NCBI GenBank assembly: GCA_030604825.1
Contig: JAUVVB010000011.1
Span: 1-64,000 of the forward strand
Length of the DNA: 64,000 bases
Direction: 5' to 3'
Source: Chloroflexota bacterium
Lineage (GTDB): Bacteria; Chloroflexota; Dehalococcoidia; E44-bin15
The notes beneath the pieces were generated by a model. That model saw only the letters and a program-made list of their open reading frames with translations. It had not been told where the DNA came from and searched no databases. The position numbers and the translations under genes are program-made. Position 1 is the first letter of the stretch; each line of letters opens with the position of its first letter. Positions 16,450 to 25,206 of this stretch are shown here, piece by piece.

Positions 16450-17652
16450 ATGAAATGGGATATGAGAGGGCAGTTGCCCAAGAAGGTTCAAATGCTGGAG
16501 CTCTTGCCCCGGGATGGCTTGCAACATGCGTCAAAGGTCATACCCATAGAGACTAAGCTTTGGTTCATCGACCAGTTTATCCAGGCGGGATATACCGCCT
16601 TCGAGGTAACCAATTTTGCTCACCCCAGGTTTATGCCCCAACACAGGGACGCCGAGGAGATATTAAAAAGGGTGTCAGAGCTTGATTCGGTGAAGAAAAA
16701 CGGTGTGCACCTCAAGTGCTATGGTATGACCAGAAGGGCTTTCGAGAGGGCGGCACAGTGTGCACAGGATGGATATCCACCCCATAGCGTTGCCTTCACC
16801 ATCTCCACCGAAGACCTCCATGGCAGGAGGAACTCCGGTAGAACGAGGGAGGAATACCTCAAGGAGATCCCTGAGTTTGTGCGCATCGCTAGGGAGAATG
16901 GCTTTGAAATTGATATGGCCATGGCCTGTGTCTACGGTTCGCCATGTGCTGGCCCGGTGCCTATCGAGAATACCATCGAGCTAATGGAGCGGGGGCTGGA
17001 TTTGGGGATCAGGAGGTTCACCCCTTGCGACACAACCGGTGAAAGCAATCCGCTGAGAGCCTATGAGTATATGGCCACTCTTGTTGATAGGTTTGCGAAA
17101 TATGACGATGAAATCAAGTTCAGAGTGGCCCACTTTCATGATGCCAGGGGAATGGCGTTGACTAATTATGTAGCCTCAATTCTTGGTGGCGCCAGAGTTT
17201 TAGAGACCTCTCTGGGGCAATGTGGAGGGCAACCGGCATTTGTGGTTGATGGTGTTCCTGGCGTGGGAACAGGCCCCCTTTATACCAACTCCGATATCGT
17301 GGGCAATGCGGCCACCGAAGACGTGCTAGTCATGCTCGATGAGATGGGCATCGATGTCGGCGTCGATATCGATCGGGTGCTTCAGTTGGGCAGGGTGCTG
17401 GAATGGGTGTTAGAGCAGTCGCTTAGGCCCTACTGCACCAAGTCGGGGAGACCGATCAAGCAGCCGGTGGAGTGGTGCATACCCGAAAGGGACTTAGCTT
17501 ATATACCTCCGTATGGCCCGCCAGAAGTTTACTGGGCTGACCCCTCCCGGTACAAGCCCGCTTCGGCAAGTTTCATCGCCAAGGAATTCGAGGGCCGGGA
17601 GCTCAGGTGGGATCCCTGGGAGGATAAGGTAAAAGGGGTGGAGGAAGGGTAA
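16450..17652 (+). CDS. HMG-CoA lyase-like aldolase with C-terminal extension
   Basis: A 400-residue TIM-barrel protein of the DRE-TIM/HMG-CoA lyase group. It shows the PRDGLQ motif at residues 20-25 with the catalytic Arg, the metal-binding HFHDARG near residue 224 and the Gly-rich loop LGQCGGQP that carries the mobile Cys. Known members cleave 3-hydroxy-3-methylglutaryl-CoA or related tertiary 3-hydroxyacyl-CoAs to acetyl-CoA and a keto acid. About 90 residues beyond the barrel, rich in Pro and Trp, are not usual in HMG-CoA lyase, so the substrate is probably different. Likely one operon with the preceding CoA-transferase. Confidence 0.85.
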   Translation: MKWDMRGQLPKKVQMLELLPRDGLQHASKVIPIETKLWFIDQFIQAGYTAFEVTNFAHPRFMPQHRDAEEILKRVSELDSVKKNGVHLKCYGMTRRAFERAAQCAQDGYPPHSVAFTISTEDLHGRRNSGRTREEYLKEIPEFVRIARENGFEIDMAMACVYGSPCAGPVPIENTIELMERGLDLGIRRFTPCDTTGESNPLRAYEYMATLVDRFAKYDDEIKFRVAHFHDARGMALTNYVASILGGARVLETSLGQCGGQPAFVVDGVPGVGTGPLYTNSDIVGNAATEDVLVMLDEMGIDVGVDIDRVLQLGRVLEWVLEQSLRPYCTKSGRPIKQPVEWCIPERDLAYIPPYGPPEVYWADPSRYKPASASFIAKEFEGRELRWDPWEDKVKGVEEG

Positions 17653-17786
17653 ACGGGGCGCAAAGGGGGCGCAAAGGGGGTGGTAGCTTTCAAGCGGTAA
17701 AGGGCGAGCTGCGGAGATAAAGGGTGGCCGGTCATCGGTCCCTTCCAGAAAGGGTTTTTGAACAGTACGAGAAAGGAGGTCTCAAG

Positions 17787-18974
17787 GTGAGAAATTGGTT
17801 GCTAAGCTTACTGTTGGTACTCATGGGGGTTGTCCTGGCGTTCAACGCCTCCTGCGGACCGGGCGAGGGAGCAGCTAAGACCTACAAGCTTGGGTTCCTT
17901 GGCCCCCTCACCGGCCCCGGTGCGCCCTGGTATCTCCCTATGGTCTACGGAGGCGAGATAGCTGCCGAGGAGATCAACGAGACGGGAGGAATTGTGGTCG
18001 GCGGGGAGACATACATGATCCAGATAACGCCTGCCGATGACAAGGTTTCCCCCGAGGAGTCGGTGACTGCAGCTCAAAAGCTCGTGTTCGATGAGAAGGT
18101 TCAGTACATATTTGGCCCCATAGGCTCTACCTGTGCCCTGGCGGTAAGGCCTGTGACCGAGGAGAACCATGTGGCTATCTTTGCCCTTGCCGATCCGGAT
18201 ACTCTGGAAGTGAGCCCAGAGTATCCCTATACCTTCGCCTATCTCGAGCGTGGGGATGTCTTTGCTGGAGCTGGCTACGGGTGGCTGAAGGAGAGTCAGC
18301 CCGAGGTCAAGAGGGTCGCCACGCTCACGGTTCGCAGCACCGATGGGGAGGCTTACCATTGGAGGGCCGTGAGCGCAATAGAAGCCCAGGGCATGGAGGT
18401 TGTGGCCAGCGAATTCTATGAGTCAGGAACCATTGAGTTCAGCCCGTTTCTTACCCGCATCCTGGCGGAGGATCCCGATGTCATCGATGTCAGCCCTGCA
18501 TCGGCAAGCCACGCTGGCCTCATCGTCAAACAGGCCCGGGAGATGGGCTACAATGGCCTCTGCTACAGTTCCTATCGTATGAGTGGCCGAGTCTTGGGAA
18601 TGGCTGCCGGGCTGGAGAACGCCGAGGGCTTCGTCACCGTCAGCTGGCCTTTTATGCACGTGGGCACTCCCGAGCAGCGAGCTTTCTACCAGAAGTTCGT
18701 TGACAAATACGGGGAGGGGGTGTGGGATGAGACGGCGCCGCATGCCTACGACTGGGTATACTGGATAACCTCGATATTTGAAGAGGTGGATAGCTTCGAT
18801 CTCGAGGTGGTGCTGCCAGCCTTGGAGGAAAGGGAATTTGAAGGGCTCACCGGGCTAAATCGGTGGGTGGGCGAGGAGGAGTTCGGCATCGCGCGCGAGA
18901 GATACCGGAGCCCCTTGTACGTCGTGGTGTTTCACGATGGGGAGTGGGAAGTGGTAGCCACCGTAGAGTACTGA
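17787..18974 (+). CDS. Branched-chain-amino-acid-type ABC substrate-binding lipoprotein
   Basis: A 395-residue periplasmic-binding-protein type I (LivJ/Peripla_BP_6-like). A lipoprotein signal ends FNASC near residue 27, followed by a GFLGPLTGPGAPW start of the ligand domain. Such proteins bind amino acids, aromatic acids, urea or amides. The GTG start at 17787 is chosen because AGGAGGT lies 7 bases upstream and the signal peptide begins there. No LivHMGF permease or ATPase genes are adjacent, which is unusual. A degraded piece of a second, related gene follows directly. Confidence 0.85.
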   Translation: MRNWLLSLLLVLMGVVLAFNASCGPGEGAAKTYKLGFLGPLTGPGAPWYLPMVYGGEIAAEEINETGGIVVGGETYMIQITPADDKVSPEESVTAAQKLVFDEKVQYIFGPIGSTCALAVRPVTEENHVAIFALADPDTLEVSPEYPYTFAYLERGDVFAGAGYGWLKESQPEVKRVATLTVRSTDGEAYHWRAVSAIEAQGMEVVASEFYESGTIEFSPFLTRILAEDPDVIDVSPASASHAGLIVKQAREMGYNGLCYSSYRMSGRVLGMAAGLENAEGFVTVSWPFMHVGTPEQRAFYQKFVDKYGEGVWDETAPHAYDWVYWITSIFEEVDSFDLEVVLPALEEREFEGLTGLNRWVGEEEFGIARERYRSPLYVVVFHDGEWEVVATVEY

Positions 18975-19119
18975 CCGGGGCTGCCGGGGATTACGCCGAA
19001 GGCTTTATCGTCTCTACCTCCCGTCCCACTTTCGAGAAGGGGACGCCAGAGCAGCATGCCTTCTACCAGAAGTTCGTCGATAGATATGGCGAGGATGTAT
19101 GGTCGGCAACGGCCCACTC
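18975..19119 (+). pseudogene. Remnant of a second LivJ-type binding-protein gene
   Basis: Translating from about 18971 in the frame that differs from the intact gene gives AEGFIV, then GTPEQHAFYQKFVDRYGEDVW. This matches residues of the intact neighbour (GTPEQRAFYQKFVDKYGEGVW) almost exactly. The copy has no start and loses similarity after about 19115, so it is a decayed tandem paralogue left by recombination. Confidence 0.75.
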
Positions 19120-19121
19120 CG

Positions 19122-19202
19122 GCCAGAGAGATTGCAAACGGCTTAGAAGCAGCCGGCTATAGTACCTGGTATTTTGAGCGTGACACTCTAAGGCGAAACT
19201 AA
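19122..19202 (+). pseudogene. Possible remnant of a TIR-domain gene
   Basis: A 26-codon stretch ending in TAA reads AREIANGLEAAGYSTWYFER and a few more residues. This strongly resembles the first helix and second strand of bacterial TIR domains (LEAAGYxTWYxExD). It has no start and follows the binding-protein remnant in another frame. The match is short, so the call is tentative. Confidence 0.35.
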
Positions 19203-19250
19203 GCTGAAAGGCGTCAAGCCGCAATTCAAGATTTTTGAGGGGATGAAGAG

Positions 19251-20219
19251 ATGCGTAAACGAGCTGTTCTTATTTCGACAGTAGTTTTAGCCTTCATCCT
19301 GATCGTGATGGGGGTCGGGTGCGGGTGCGGAGCGCCGCCGGGGAAGGAAGTAACCGTCGGCAATAAGAACTTCACGGAGCAGTATATTGTCGGTGAGTTA
19401 ATAAAACAGCTATTGCAGGACCGTGGCTTCACGGTCAAATTGGTATCAGCCCTCTCCACTACGAAGCTTAGGGAGGGGATGGAAGACGGCGAAATCGATA
19501 TTTGCGCCGAGTATACCGGGACGGCCTGGATGCTGCTTCTTGCCCACCAGCGTGAGCCGGGGAGAGATAACAACGAGGTTTACCGCCTCACAAAGGAAGA
19601 GGAGGAGGGCAACGGCTTTATCTGGCTCAATCCCATCTGGAACAACAATACTTATGCTCTTGCTTCCTGGCCCGAGTTCGTTGAAGAGCATGGTCTACAG
19701 ACACTCTCCGATCTGGCGTCGCTTTATAGGGAAAAGGAGGGGGAGATCAAGACTTCCATCGGCGAAGAATTCTCCAAGCGTCCAGACGGTCTTCCCGCCT
19801 TAGAGATGCACTACAACTTCACAATTGCTGAATCCCATCTCAGCGTTACCGCGCCTCCGGGAACTTGTCTGCAGAGTTTGGAAAAACACGAGTGCGATGT
19901 AGCAATGGTCTTCGGTACAGATGCTGCGATTCACGAGCATGGATGGTATCTATATGTGGACGACAAGGCTTTTTCCCCGCCGTACGACCTGACCCCTTAT
20001 GTCCGCGAGGAAGTCCTCGCTGAGTATCCTGAAATTGCAGATATTCTCAATGAGTTGGTGGGTACTTTCCCTGGCGGAGGTGAACCTGCTACCCTTGACA
20101 TAGTTGCTGAATGCCAGGACGTCTGGCAGGAACTTAACGCTAAGGTGGACATTGACAAAATGGACGCCGACGAGGTTGCACATGAGTACCTGGTCGACAA
20201 GGGCTTGATCAAGGAGTGA
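19251..20219 (+). CDS. OpuC/OsmF-type glycine betaine/choline-binding lipoprotein
   Basis: A 322-residue OpuAC-domain protein. A hydrophobic signal with a Cys cluster (GVGCGCG, about residue 23) suggests a lipoprotein. The mature part opens with TVGNKNFTEQYIVGEL, the hallmark of the OpuBC/OpuCC/OsmF subgroup, and contains CAEYTGTAW near residue 84. Ligands of the family are quaternary amines. No permease or ATPase gene lies nearby. ATG with GAGGGG about 9 bases upstream. Confidence 0.85.
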   Translation: MRKRAVLISTVVLAFILIVMGVGCGCGAPPGKEVTVGNKNFTEQYIVGELIKQLLQDRGFTVKLVSALSTTKLREGMEDGEIDICAEYTGTAWMLLLAHQREPGRDNNEVYRLTKEEEEGNGFIWLNPIWNNNTYALASWPEFVEEHGLQTLSDLASLYREKEGEIKTSIGEEFSKRPDGLPALEMHYNFTIAESHLSVTAPPGTCLQSLEKHECDVAMVFGTDAAIHEHGWYLYVDDKAFSPPYDLTPYVREEVLAEYPEIADILNELVGTFPGGGEPATLDIVAECQDVWQELNAKVDIDKMDADEVAHEYLVDKGLIKE

Positions 20220-20234
20220 AGAGGTGCAGCTGAA

Positions 20235-20639
20235 ATGAGATTGCTCCCGGGGAAGAGAATCTCTAAGTTTATATTGACTTGGATAAGCCCGCTAGGATGG
20301 CTTCTACTGATTATATGGTACGTGGTTAATCTTATGCCGGCGGGGGGAAATGTCCCACCTATAATTCACGGCATCGAAGTTAGCCCAAGTACGGTCCAAA
20401 CTGGGCAGACAGCAAGCGTTCGCGTTCATGCTTCTGATCCTGATGGTGATGAAATTCACTACTTTTGGGGCTCTGCCTTGGGCCGGATACAACTCGATCG
20501 ATTTCAAGATGACCAGTGCACTTATGTTGCTCCCGACCTACCCGGGGTGGATTTCGTCTGGGTCACGGCGTACGACGATAAAGGTGCAGAAGTTGAGGGT
20601 TTCGAGATTGTTACCATTGCGGAAGGTGGAACAGACTAA
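20235..20639 (+). CDS. Membrane-anchored protein with a PKD/Ig-like domain
   Basis: A 134-residue protein: an N-terminal membrane segment (about residues 11-34) followed by one beta-sandwich-like domain with VSPSTVQTGQTASVRVHASD and DPDGDEIHYFW, typical of PKD/cadherin-like extracellular modules. It probably sits outside the membrane and may help ligand capture or cell-surface assembly. It lies between two betaine-type binding proteins, 15 bases after the first. Confidence 0.6.
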   Translation: MRLLPGKRISKFILTWISPLGWLLLIIWYVVNLMPAGGNVPPIIHGIEVSPSTVQTGQTASVRVHASDPDGDEIHYFWGSALGRIQLDRFQDDQCTYVAPDLPGVDFVWVTAYDDKGAEVEGFEIVTIAEGGTD

Positions 20640-20696
20640 ATCCTCCCTATTACATCTGATTTTTTGGCATAAAGGAGCTAGAACGGGCCAGATGTC

Positions 20697-21731
20697 ATGA
20701 GAGGGAAAGGTTTCAAAGCTGGCTTGGGTGGATTGCTTGCGGTAGTCATAGCTATCACCGTGACGTTCTCAGCGTCCTGCGCACGCGCTCCCGCCACACC
20801 TGTCATCAAAATAGCCGATATGGGCTGGCAGAGCAATGTACCGGTCATCAACATAATGAAGATTATTCTGGAAGATGAGCTAGGCTATGAAGTGGTATTT
20901 GTACCCACACTCTGGGCACCAGATACTTTTGATGCCCTGGCCAAGGAACCACCGGATGTTGACATCTTTGCCGAGTGCTGGATGCCAAACGGACAACCCC
21001 TTGTGGATGAGTATGTTACAGAGAAAGGTCAGGCAGAAGTGGTCGCCACAAGCTATGTGGGTCGCCAAGGCTTTGTCGTTCCTACTTATGTCATTGAGGG
21101 AGATCCTGAGAGAGGTATCGAGCCGATGGCGCCTGACCTGCGCTCGGTCGAGCAACTGAATGACTATGTCAATTTGTTTGACCGTGACCATGACGGCAGA
21201 GGCGACTTGGTTGGAGGCCCTGAAGGGTGGATATGCACTGAGATAAATGAGTGGCAGCTGGAGAGCTGGGAGCTGAGTTATGATCAGATTATACAGGATG
21301 AGTGGATAAGCTGGAGCCAGCTAACTTCAGCATACTATGAAGGGGAGCCTATCCTATGTTACGCCTACGAGCCCACCTGGCCTACGCTTCTGTTTGGCCT
21401 CACCTGGCTTGAAACGCCGGCGTATAGTGACGAAGCCTGGGCTGACTATGAGATCTGGAAGGATTGGAAGGCAGGCATGGATGTGAACTGGGAACCTGGA
21501 ATTGCATGTGGCTACCCGCCATCTGAGGTTTTGGTTGTGGTGACCGACGAGTTCAGCCAGAAGTACCCAGATGCTTACCGCTTCTTGCAAAACTGGAGCA
21601 TACCTGTGGAAGACCTGACTGATCTCAGTGTCCAGATAGAGCTTCACAGGCTACCTGCGGCTTATGTAGCCTCCGAGTACATGAAGGAGCACCAAGAGCT
21701 TGTGCACCAATGGTTAGCTGGCATAGAATAA
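20697..21731 (+). CDS. ProX-type glycine betaine/proline-betaine-binding lipoprotein
   Basis: A 344-residue OpuAC-domain protein of the ProX-like subgroup. The signal ends FSASC near residue 27; the mature protein starts with IKIADMGWQSNVP, with further Trp-rich segments (GWICTEIN, YEPTWP) that could form the aromatic cage for a quaternary amine. It differs clearly from the OpuC-type protein at 19251, so the two probably bind different ligands. No transporter genes accompany it. A strong terminator follows. AAGGAG lies upstream but rather far from the ATG. Confidence 0.85.
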   Translation: MRGKGFKAGLGGLLAVVIAITVTFSASCARAPATPVIKIADMGWQSNVPVINIMKIILEDELGYEVVFVPTLWAPDTFDALAKEPPDVDIFAECWMPNGQPLVDEYVTEKGQAEVVATSYVGRQGFVVPTYVIEGDPERGIEPMAPDLRSVEQLNDYVNLFDRDHDGRGDLVGGPEGWICTEINEWQLESWELSYDQIIQDEWISWSQLTSAYYEGEPILCYAYEPTWPTLLFGLTWLETPAYSDEAWADYEIWKDWKAGMDVNWEPGIACGYPPSEVLVVVTDEFSQKYPDAYRFLQNWSIPVEDLTDLSVQIELHRLPAAYVASEYMKEHQELVHQWLAGIE

Positions 21732-21752
21732 ATTCATAGCAGAAAGCAAATG

Positions 21753-21777
21753 TGGCTGCACAAAAAGCCATTTTTTT
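21753..21777 (+). terminator. Rho-independent terminator
   Basis: TGGCT (21753-21757) pairs with AGCCA (21766-21770) and is followed by seven T. It ends the binding-protein transcription unit. Confidence 0.7.
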
Positions 21778-21886
21778 CCCTCGCTACGCGCCCAAATGGT
21801 AGCTGGAGCCACGTAACGGGAGCAGACAGCGGGCTCTCTTTATGCTGATAGCCGTCTGCAAACGGAGACTATTATGTCGGGCCTGT

Positions 21887-23824
21887 TTATGGCATCGCTT
21901 CCTCCTCGGTCACCGGCTCCCAGGGGTCGGGCATGGGCATGGGGGGGACGCCTGCCTCATCCCAGGGGAGGTTGAAAAGCAGGTTGCGACGGATCGCCTT
22001 TCCTCGCTTTGGCAGCTTGTCCCAGGGTATGTGACCCCAAAGGATGGCATAGGCTATGGTGTAGCACTCCCGGTTGTTGATGCTGCCATCCACGATGACA
22101 TTGACCACCGCTGGCTTTCCCCCCTCAGCCGCCCTGAACGCCCTCTCCATGGCGGGCCTTATCTGACCTGGTTCGGTGACATGCTCGCCATGGCAGCCCA
22201 TCCATTCGCTTATCTTGTCATACCTCATATCGGGCAGGAACTCCCATGCCAGGGGCTGATCCTGTGCCCCCATAGCCTCCCAGCCCTTCCCGTAGTTGAG
22301 GTATTTCATTCCGGTAAACCAGCCATTGTTGTTGGTGACCACATAGACGATGGGCAGCTTATATCGGGCGGCGGTCTCCACATCGTAGCCTGCCAGCCCC
22401 TGGCCTGAATCGCCCATGAACACCACGATGGGCCTCTTACTGGCCTCGGGGTCGGCGAAGGCAGCGCCAATGGCCATGCCGATGCCATGGCCCACCCCAG
22501 CCTGCTCCCCGCAATCGATATATTGCCCGCTGTAGCGGCACTTGATGAGGGGAGGGGCAAAGCTGGATATGGTGAAGCCATCCATCACCACCCGGTTCAT
22601 GCCTCCATAGAGGTCCTCGCAGGTGTCCCATACCGCCTTCGCCAGGTAGGCAAAGTGGATCGGCCTGTGGTCGCTGTACTTCTCCGCCCTTGCTCGCAGC
22701 TCCTCGTCAGACTTCTCCTGCTCCTGGCGGATGCGCTGCGTCCACTCCGCCCTCTCCGGGGGTGGCTTCAGGCCCTTGGCCTTGGCATAGTCCAGCATCT
22801 GGCTTAGCACCACCGACGGCGTCCCCACGATGGCCACCTCGGTATCCTTAAGGTAGGTCCAGATGTGCTGTGGCGACTCATTTACCTGGATGCACCTCTG
22901 CCAGGTGCCCCCATAGGCATCGAACCCCCCCACCTTCATCCCCAGGGCGATCACCAGGTCGCTTTCGGGCAGCACCCTGCTCGCGATGCGGGAGCTGATG
23001 TGGAGGGGGTGAATCTCAGGAAGTGCCCCGCGGCTTATCCTTCGTCCGCTAACCGGGACCTGGGCCAGCTCGGCGAACTCCACTAGCTGTGGGGCGCCCC
23101 CCGACATGTGGACGCCATCGGCGGCAATGATGATGGGGTTTTTGGCCTCGAAGATGAGCTTCACCGCCCTCTCGATGAGCTTGGGGTCTCCACCTACGGT
23201 CAGCGGCTCCGCGGTCTCATCCCCCCGCCACCTCTCCACATATAAAGCGCTCTCCCCAGCCAGGGTTTGAGCCCGAGGGAATATGGAGTCGAGGAAGCAG
23301 TCAACGGCAAACTCCAGGGCTACCGGACCCTTGGGCCAGAATTGGGCATCCTTGAACGCCTTGGTGATGTAACGCTTATATTCCCAGGGGAAGCGAAGCC
23401 GCCTGGTCCATTTGGTTATGTTACACAGAAGCTCCTCGGCATGGCACTCCTGCAGGGCGTATGCCCGATCGTGGTAGGATTCATGGCCCGAGAGCAGCAT
23501 GACCAGCGGTGAGCAGTTCAGGTAGGCCTGCTGGATGGCGCTAACCGCATTTCCCGTGCCTGGCCCGGTGGTGGCGAAGGCAACCCCCGCCTTCCCGGTG
23601 ATCTTAGCGTAGGCTTCGGCGGCATATACCCCCGACTGCTCGTGGTGAAAGCTGACCATCTTTATCCCCGCCATGCTCATCAGGTCCAACAACGCCCAGA
23701 AGTGCCCACCGTGAACGCCGAAGGCGATCTCCACTCCCTGCTCCTTAAGGGCATCAACGGCGGCCTGCGCCGGAGAGGGATAGATCTCCCTCATCCCCAA
23801 AGGTACCTCTTTTGCTTCAGTCAT
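21887..23824 (-). CDS. ThDP enzyme, oxalyl-CoA decarboxylase/2-hydroxyacyl-CoA lyase-like
   Basis: A 645-residue thiamine-diphosphate enzyme with the three-domain acetolactate-synthase layout. The N-terminal Pyr domain carries the catalytic Glu in FHHEQSGV (E62). A central domain follows, and the C-terminal PP domain has GDSGQGLAGYDVETAARYKL and NNN near residue 472. The GDS-x-ETAxRYxLP pattern is closer to oxalyl-CoA decarboxylase and 2-hydroxyacyl-CoA lyase than to acetolactate synthase. Such enzymes release formyl-CoA or CO2 from CoA esters. CoA-transferase genes lie close on either side. ATG at 23824 is supported by AAAGGAGGT 5 bases upstream. Confidence 0.8.
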   Translation of the reverse strand: MTEAKEVPLGMREIYPSPAQAAVDALKEQGVEIAFGVHGGHFWALLDLMSMAGIKMVSFHHEQSGVYAAEAYAKITGKAGVAFATTGPGTGNAVSAIQQAYLNCSPLVMLLSGHESYHDRAYALQECHAEELLCNITKWTRRLRFPWEYKRYITKAFKDAQFWPKGPVALEFAVDCFLDSIFPRAQTLAGESALYVERWRGDETAEPLTVGGDPKLIERAVKLIFEAKNPIIIAADGVHMSGGAPQLVEFAELAQVPVSGRRISRGALPEIHPLHISSRIASRVLPESDLVIALGMKVGGFDAYGGTWQRCIQVNESPQHIWTYLKDTEVAIVGTPSVVLSQMLDYAKAKGLKPPPERAEWTQRIRQEQEKSDEELRARAEKYSDHRPIHFAYLAKAVWDTCEDLYGGMNRVVMDGFTISSFAPPLIKCRYSGQYIDCGEQAGVGHGIGMAIGAAFADPEASKRPIVVFMGDSGQGLAGYDVETAARYKLPIVYVVTNNNGWFTGMKYLNYGKGWEAMGAQDQPLAWEFLPDMRYDKISEWMGCHGEHVTEPGQIRPAMERAFRAAEGGKPAVVNVIVDGSINNRECYTIAYAILWGHIPWDKLPKRGKAIRRNLLFNLPWDEAGVPPMPMPDPWEPVTEEEAMP

Positions 23825-23855
23825 TCTACCTCCTTTGTGATTTGAAGGATAGCTT

Positions 23856-23884
23856 AATCTAACATCGCCAAAATGTCTTGTCAA
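23856..23884 (-). promoter_or_regulatory. Promoter of the ThDP enzyme gene
   Basis: Minus strand TTGACA (23884-23879), a 17-base spacer and TAGATT (23861-23856). The predicted leader is about 25 bases. It is among the best matches to the sigma-70 consensus in the window. Confidence 0.65.
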
Positions 23885-23902
23885 GGAATCCCTGGGGCGG
23901 GC

Positions 23903-23929
23903 TTGACTTTTACTCGTTTATGATAATAG
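23903..23929 (+). promoter_or_regulatory. Promoter of the second CoA-transferase gene
   Basis: TTGACT at 23903-23908 with a TGn-extended -10 TAATAG at 23924-23929 (15-base spacer). It is divergent from the ThDP promoter, so the two genes may be regulated together. Confidence 0.4.
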
Positions 23930-23987
23930 GCTTAGGGTGTGATGCCATTCCCACATGCACACCGATGAAATAAGGGGGTGAAAGGCG

Positions 23988-25205
23988 ATGACCATGCCAC
24001 TGGAGGGGATCAGGGTTTTGGACTGGACGTTATGGCAACAGGGACCGGTGGCCACCGTGATGCTGGCGGACCTGGGGGCGGAGGTGATCAAGATAGAGGA
24101 GCGGGTGGGTGGCGACCCGGGAAGGGGGATTTTAGCCATTGCCGGGGTAATGGCGGGGATTAGCGGAGAATGGAACTTCTACTTCGAGAATTTCAACCGC
24201 AACAAAAAGGGCATCACCCTGGATATCAGGAAGGAAAAGGGGAAGGATGTCCTCTACCGCCTGGTGGAGAAGTCCGATGTCTTCGTCCACAACTTTAGGA
24301 AGGGGGTCCCGGAGAGATTGGGGATAGACTATGAGACCCTTTCTCGCCATAATCCGCGGCTGATCTATGCCCATGCCTCTGCCTTCGGCCCCCAGGGGCC
24401 GGAGGCGGCGAAAACGGGGATGGATTTCACCTTCCAGGCGAGGGGCGGGCTGATGCACTCCATTGGGGAGCCCGGCGTTTTCCCTCAGCTGGCCCCCATA
24501 GGGGTGGCCGATGAATTGGGGGGTATCATGCTCTCTTACGCTGTGCTGGCCGCCCTCATCGCCCGGGAGCGAACTGGCGTCAGTCAGAAGGTGGAGGTCT
24601 CCGCCCTGGGCAGCCTCATCTGGCTACAGCAGCTCACCATGGGGCTGATCCTGATGCTGAAGCAGCCGCCGCCCAGGCTGGGGAGGAGGGATCAGGGGAA
24701 TCCGCTGTGGAACTATTACCCCTGCCAGGATGAGCGCTGGATCATGTTGGCCATGCTCCAGTCCGATCGTTACTGGCCCGATTTCTGCCGCGTGATAGGA
24801 AGGGAGGACCTGGCAAAAGATCCAAAGTTCGAGGACATGTGGAAGAGGTCGGAGAACCATGAGGAACTCATCGATATGCTGGACCAGATCTTCATGAGTA
24901 AGCCCAGGGATGAATGGATGAGGATGCTCAAGGAGGGAGGGGACTTTATCTTCGGCCCCGTAAATAGCCTCCTGGACCTGGAGGAGGACCCGCAGGTGGT
25001 GGCCAATCAGTATATCACCACCTTCGACCATCCCACCCATGGTCCCATAAAGCTGGTGGGCATCCCCTATCACTTGAGCCAGACCCCGGGCTCTTTGAGG
25101 CTCCCTGCCCCCGAGTTCGGTCAGCATACCGAGGAGGTGCTGCTGGAGATCGGTGGCTATAGCTGGGAGGAGATCGAGAAGCTCAGGGAGGAGGAAGTGA
25201 TTTGA
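23988..25205 (+). CDS. Family III (CaiB/BaiF) CoA-transferase 2
   Basis: A 405-residue paralogue of the CoA-transferase at 15233, with the same opening (LEGIRVLDWT, AEVIKIEERVGGDPGRG). The catalytic Asp is most likely D175 (IGVADELGG). The segment around residues 48-62 differs in length between the two copies, which could alter acid specificity. Family members include formyl-CoA:oxalate CoA-transferase, fitting the neighbouring oxalyl-CoA decarboxylase-like gene, though carnitine, benzylsuccinate and other acids are also family substrates. It ends 1 base before the next gene. Confidence 0.9.
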   Translation: MTMPLEGIRVLDWTLWQQGPVATVMLADLGAEVIKIEERVGGDPGRGILAIAGVMAGISGEWNFYFENFNRNKKGITLDIRKEKGKDVLYRLVEKSDVFVHNFRKGVPERLGIDYETLSRHNPRLIYAHASAFGPQGPEAAKTGMDFTFQARGGLMHSIGEPGVFPQLAPIGVADELGGIMLSYAVLAALIARERTGVSQKVEVSALGSLIWLQQLTMGLILMLKQPPPRLGRRDQGNPLWNYYPCQDERWIMLAMLQSDRYWPDFCRVIGREDLAKDPKFEDMWKRSENHEELIDMLDQIFMSKPRDEWMRMLKEGGDFIFGPVNSLLDLEEDPQVVANQYITTFDHPTHGPIKLVGIPYHLSQTPGSLRLPAPEFGQHTEEVLLEIGGYSWEEIEKLREEEVI

Positions 25206-25206
25206 G

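Noticed and set aside
17660-17690. GGGCGCAAAGG repeated in tandem before the LivJ-type gene
   Set aside because: Only two short copies. It looks like replication slippage and not a repeat array or operator.
21806-21864. GCAGAC/GTCTGC inverted repeat before the ThDP gene's 3' end
   Set aside because: Stem of six with a loop of over 25 bases and no T-run; too weak to call a terminator.
15233-25205. The two CoA-transferase genes as ends of a composite transposon
   Set aside because: They are diverged paralogues with separate promoters; no inverted repeats, transposase or target duplications are seen.
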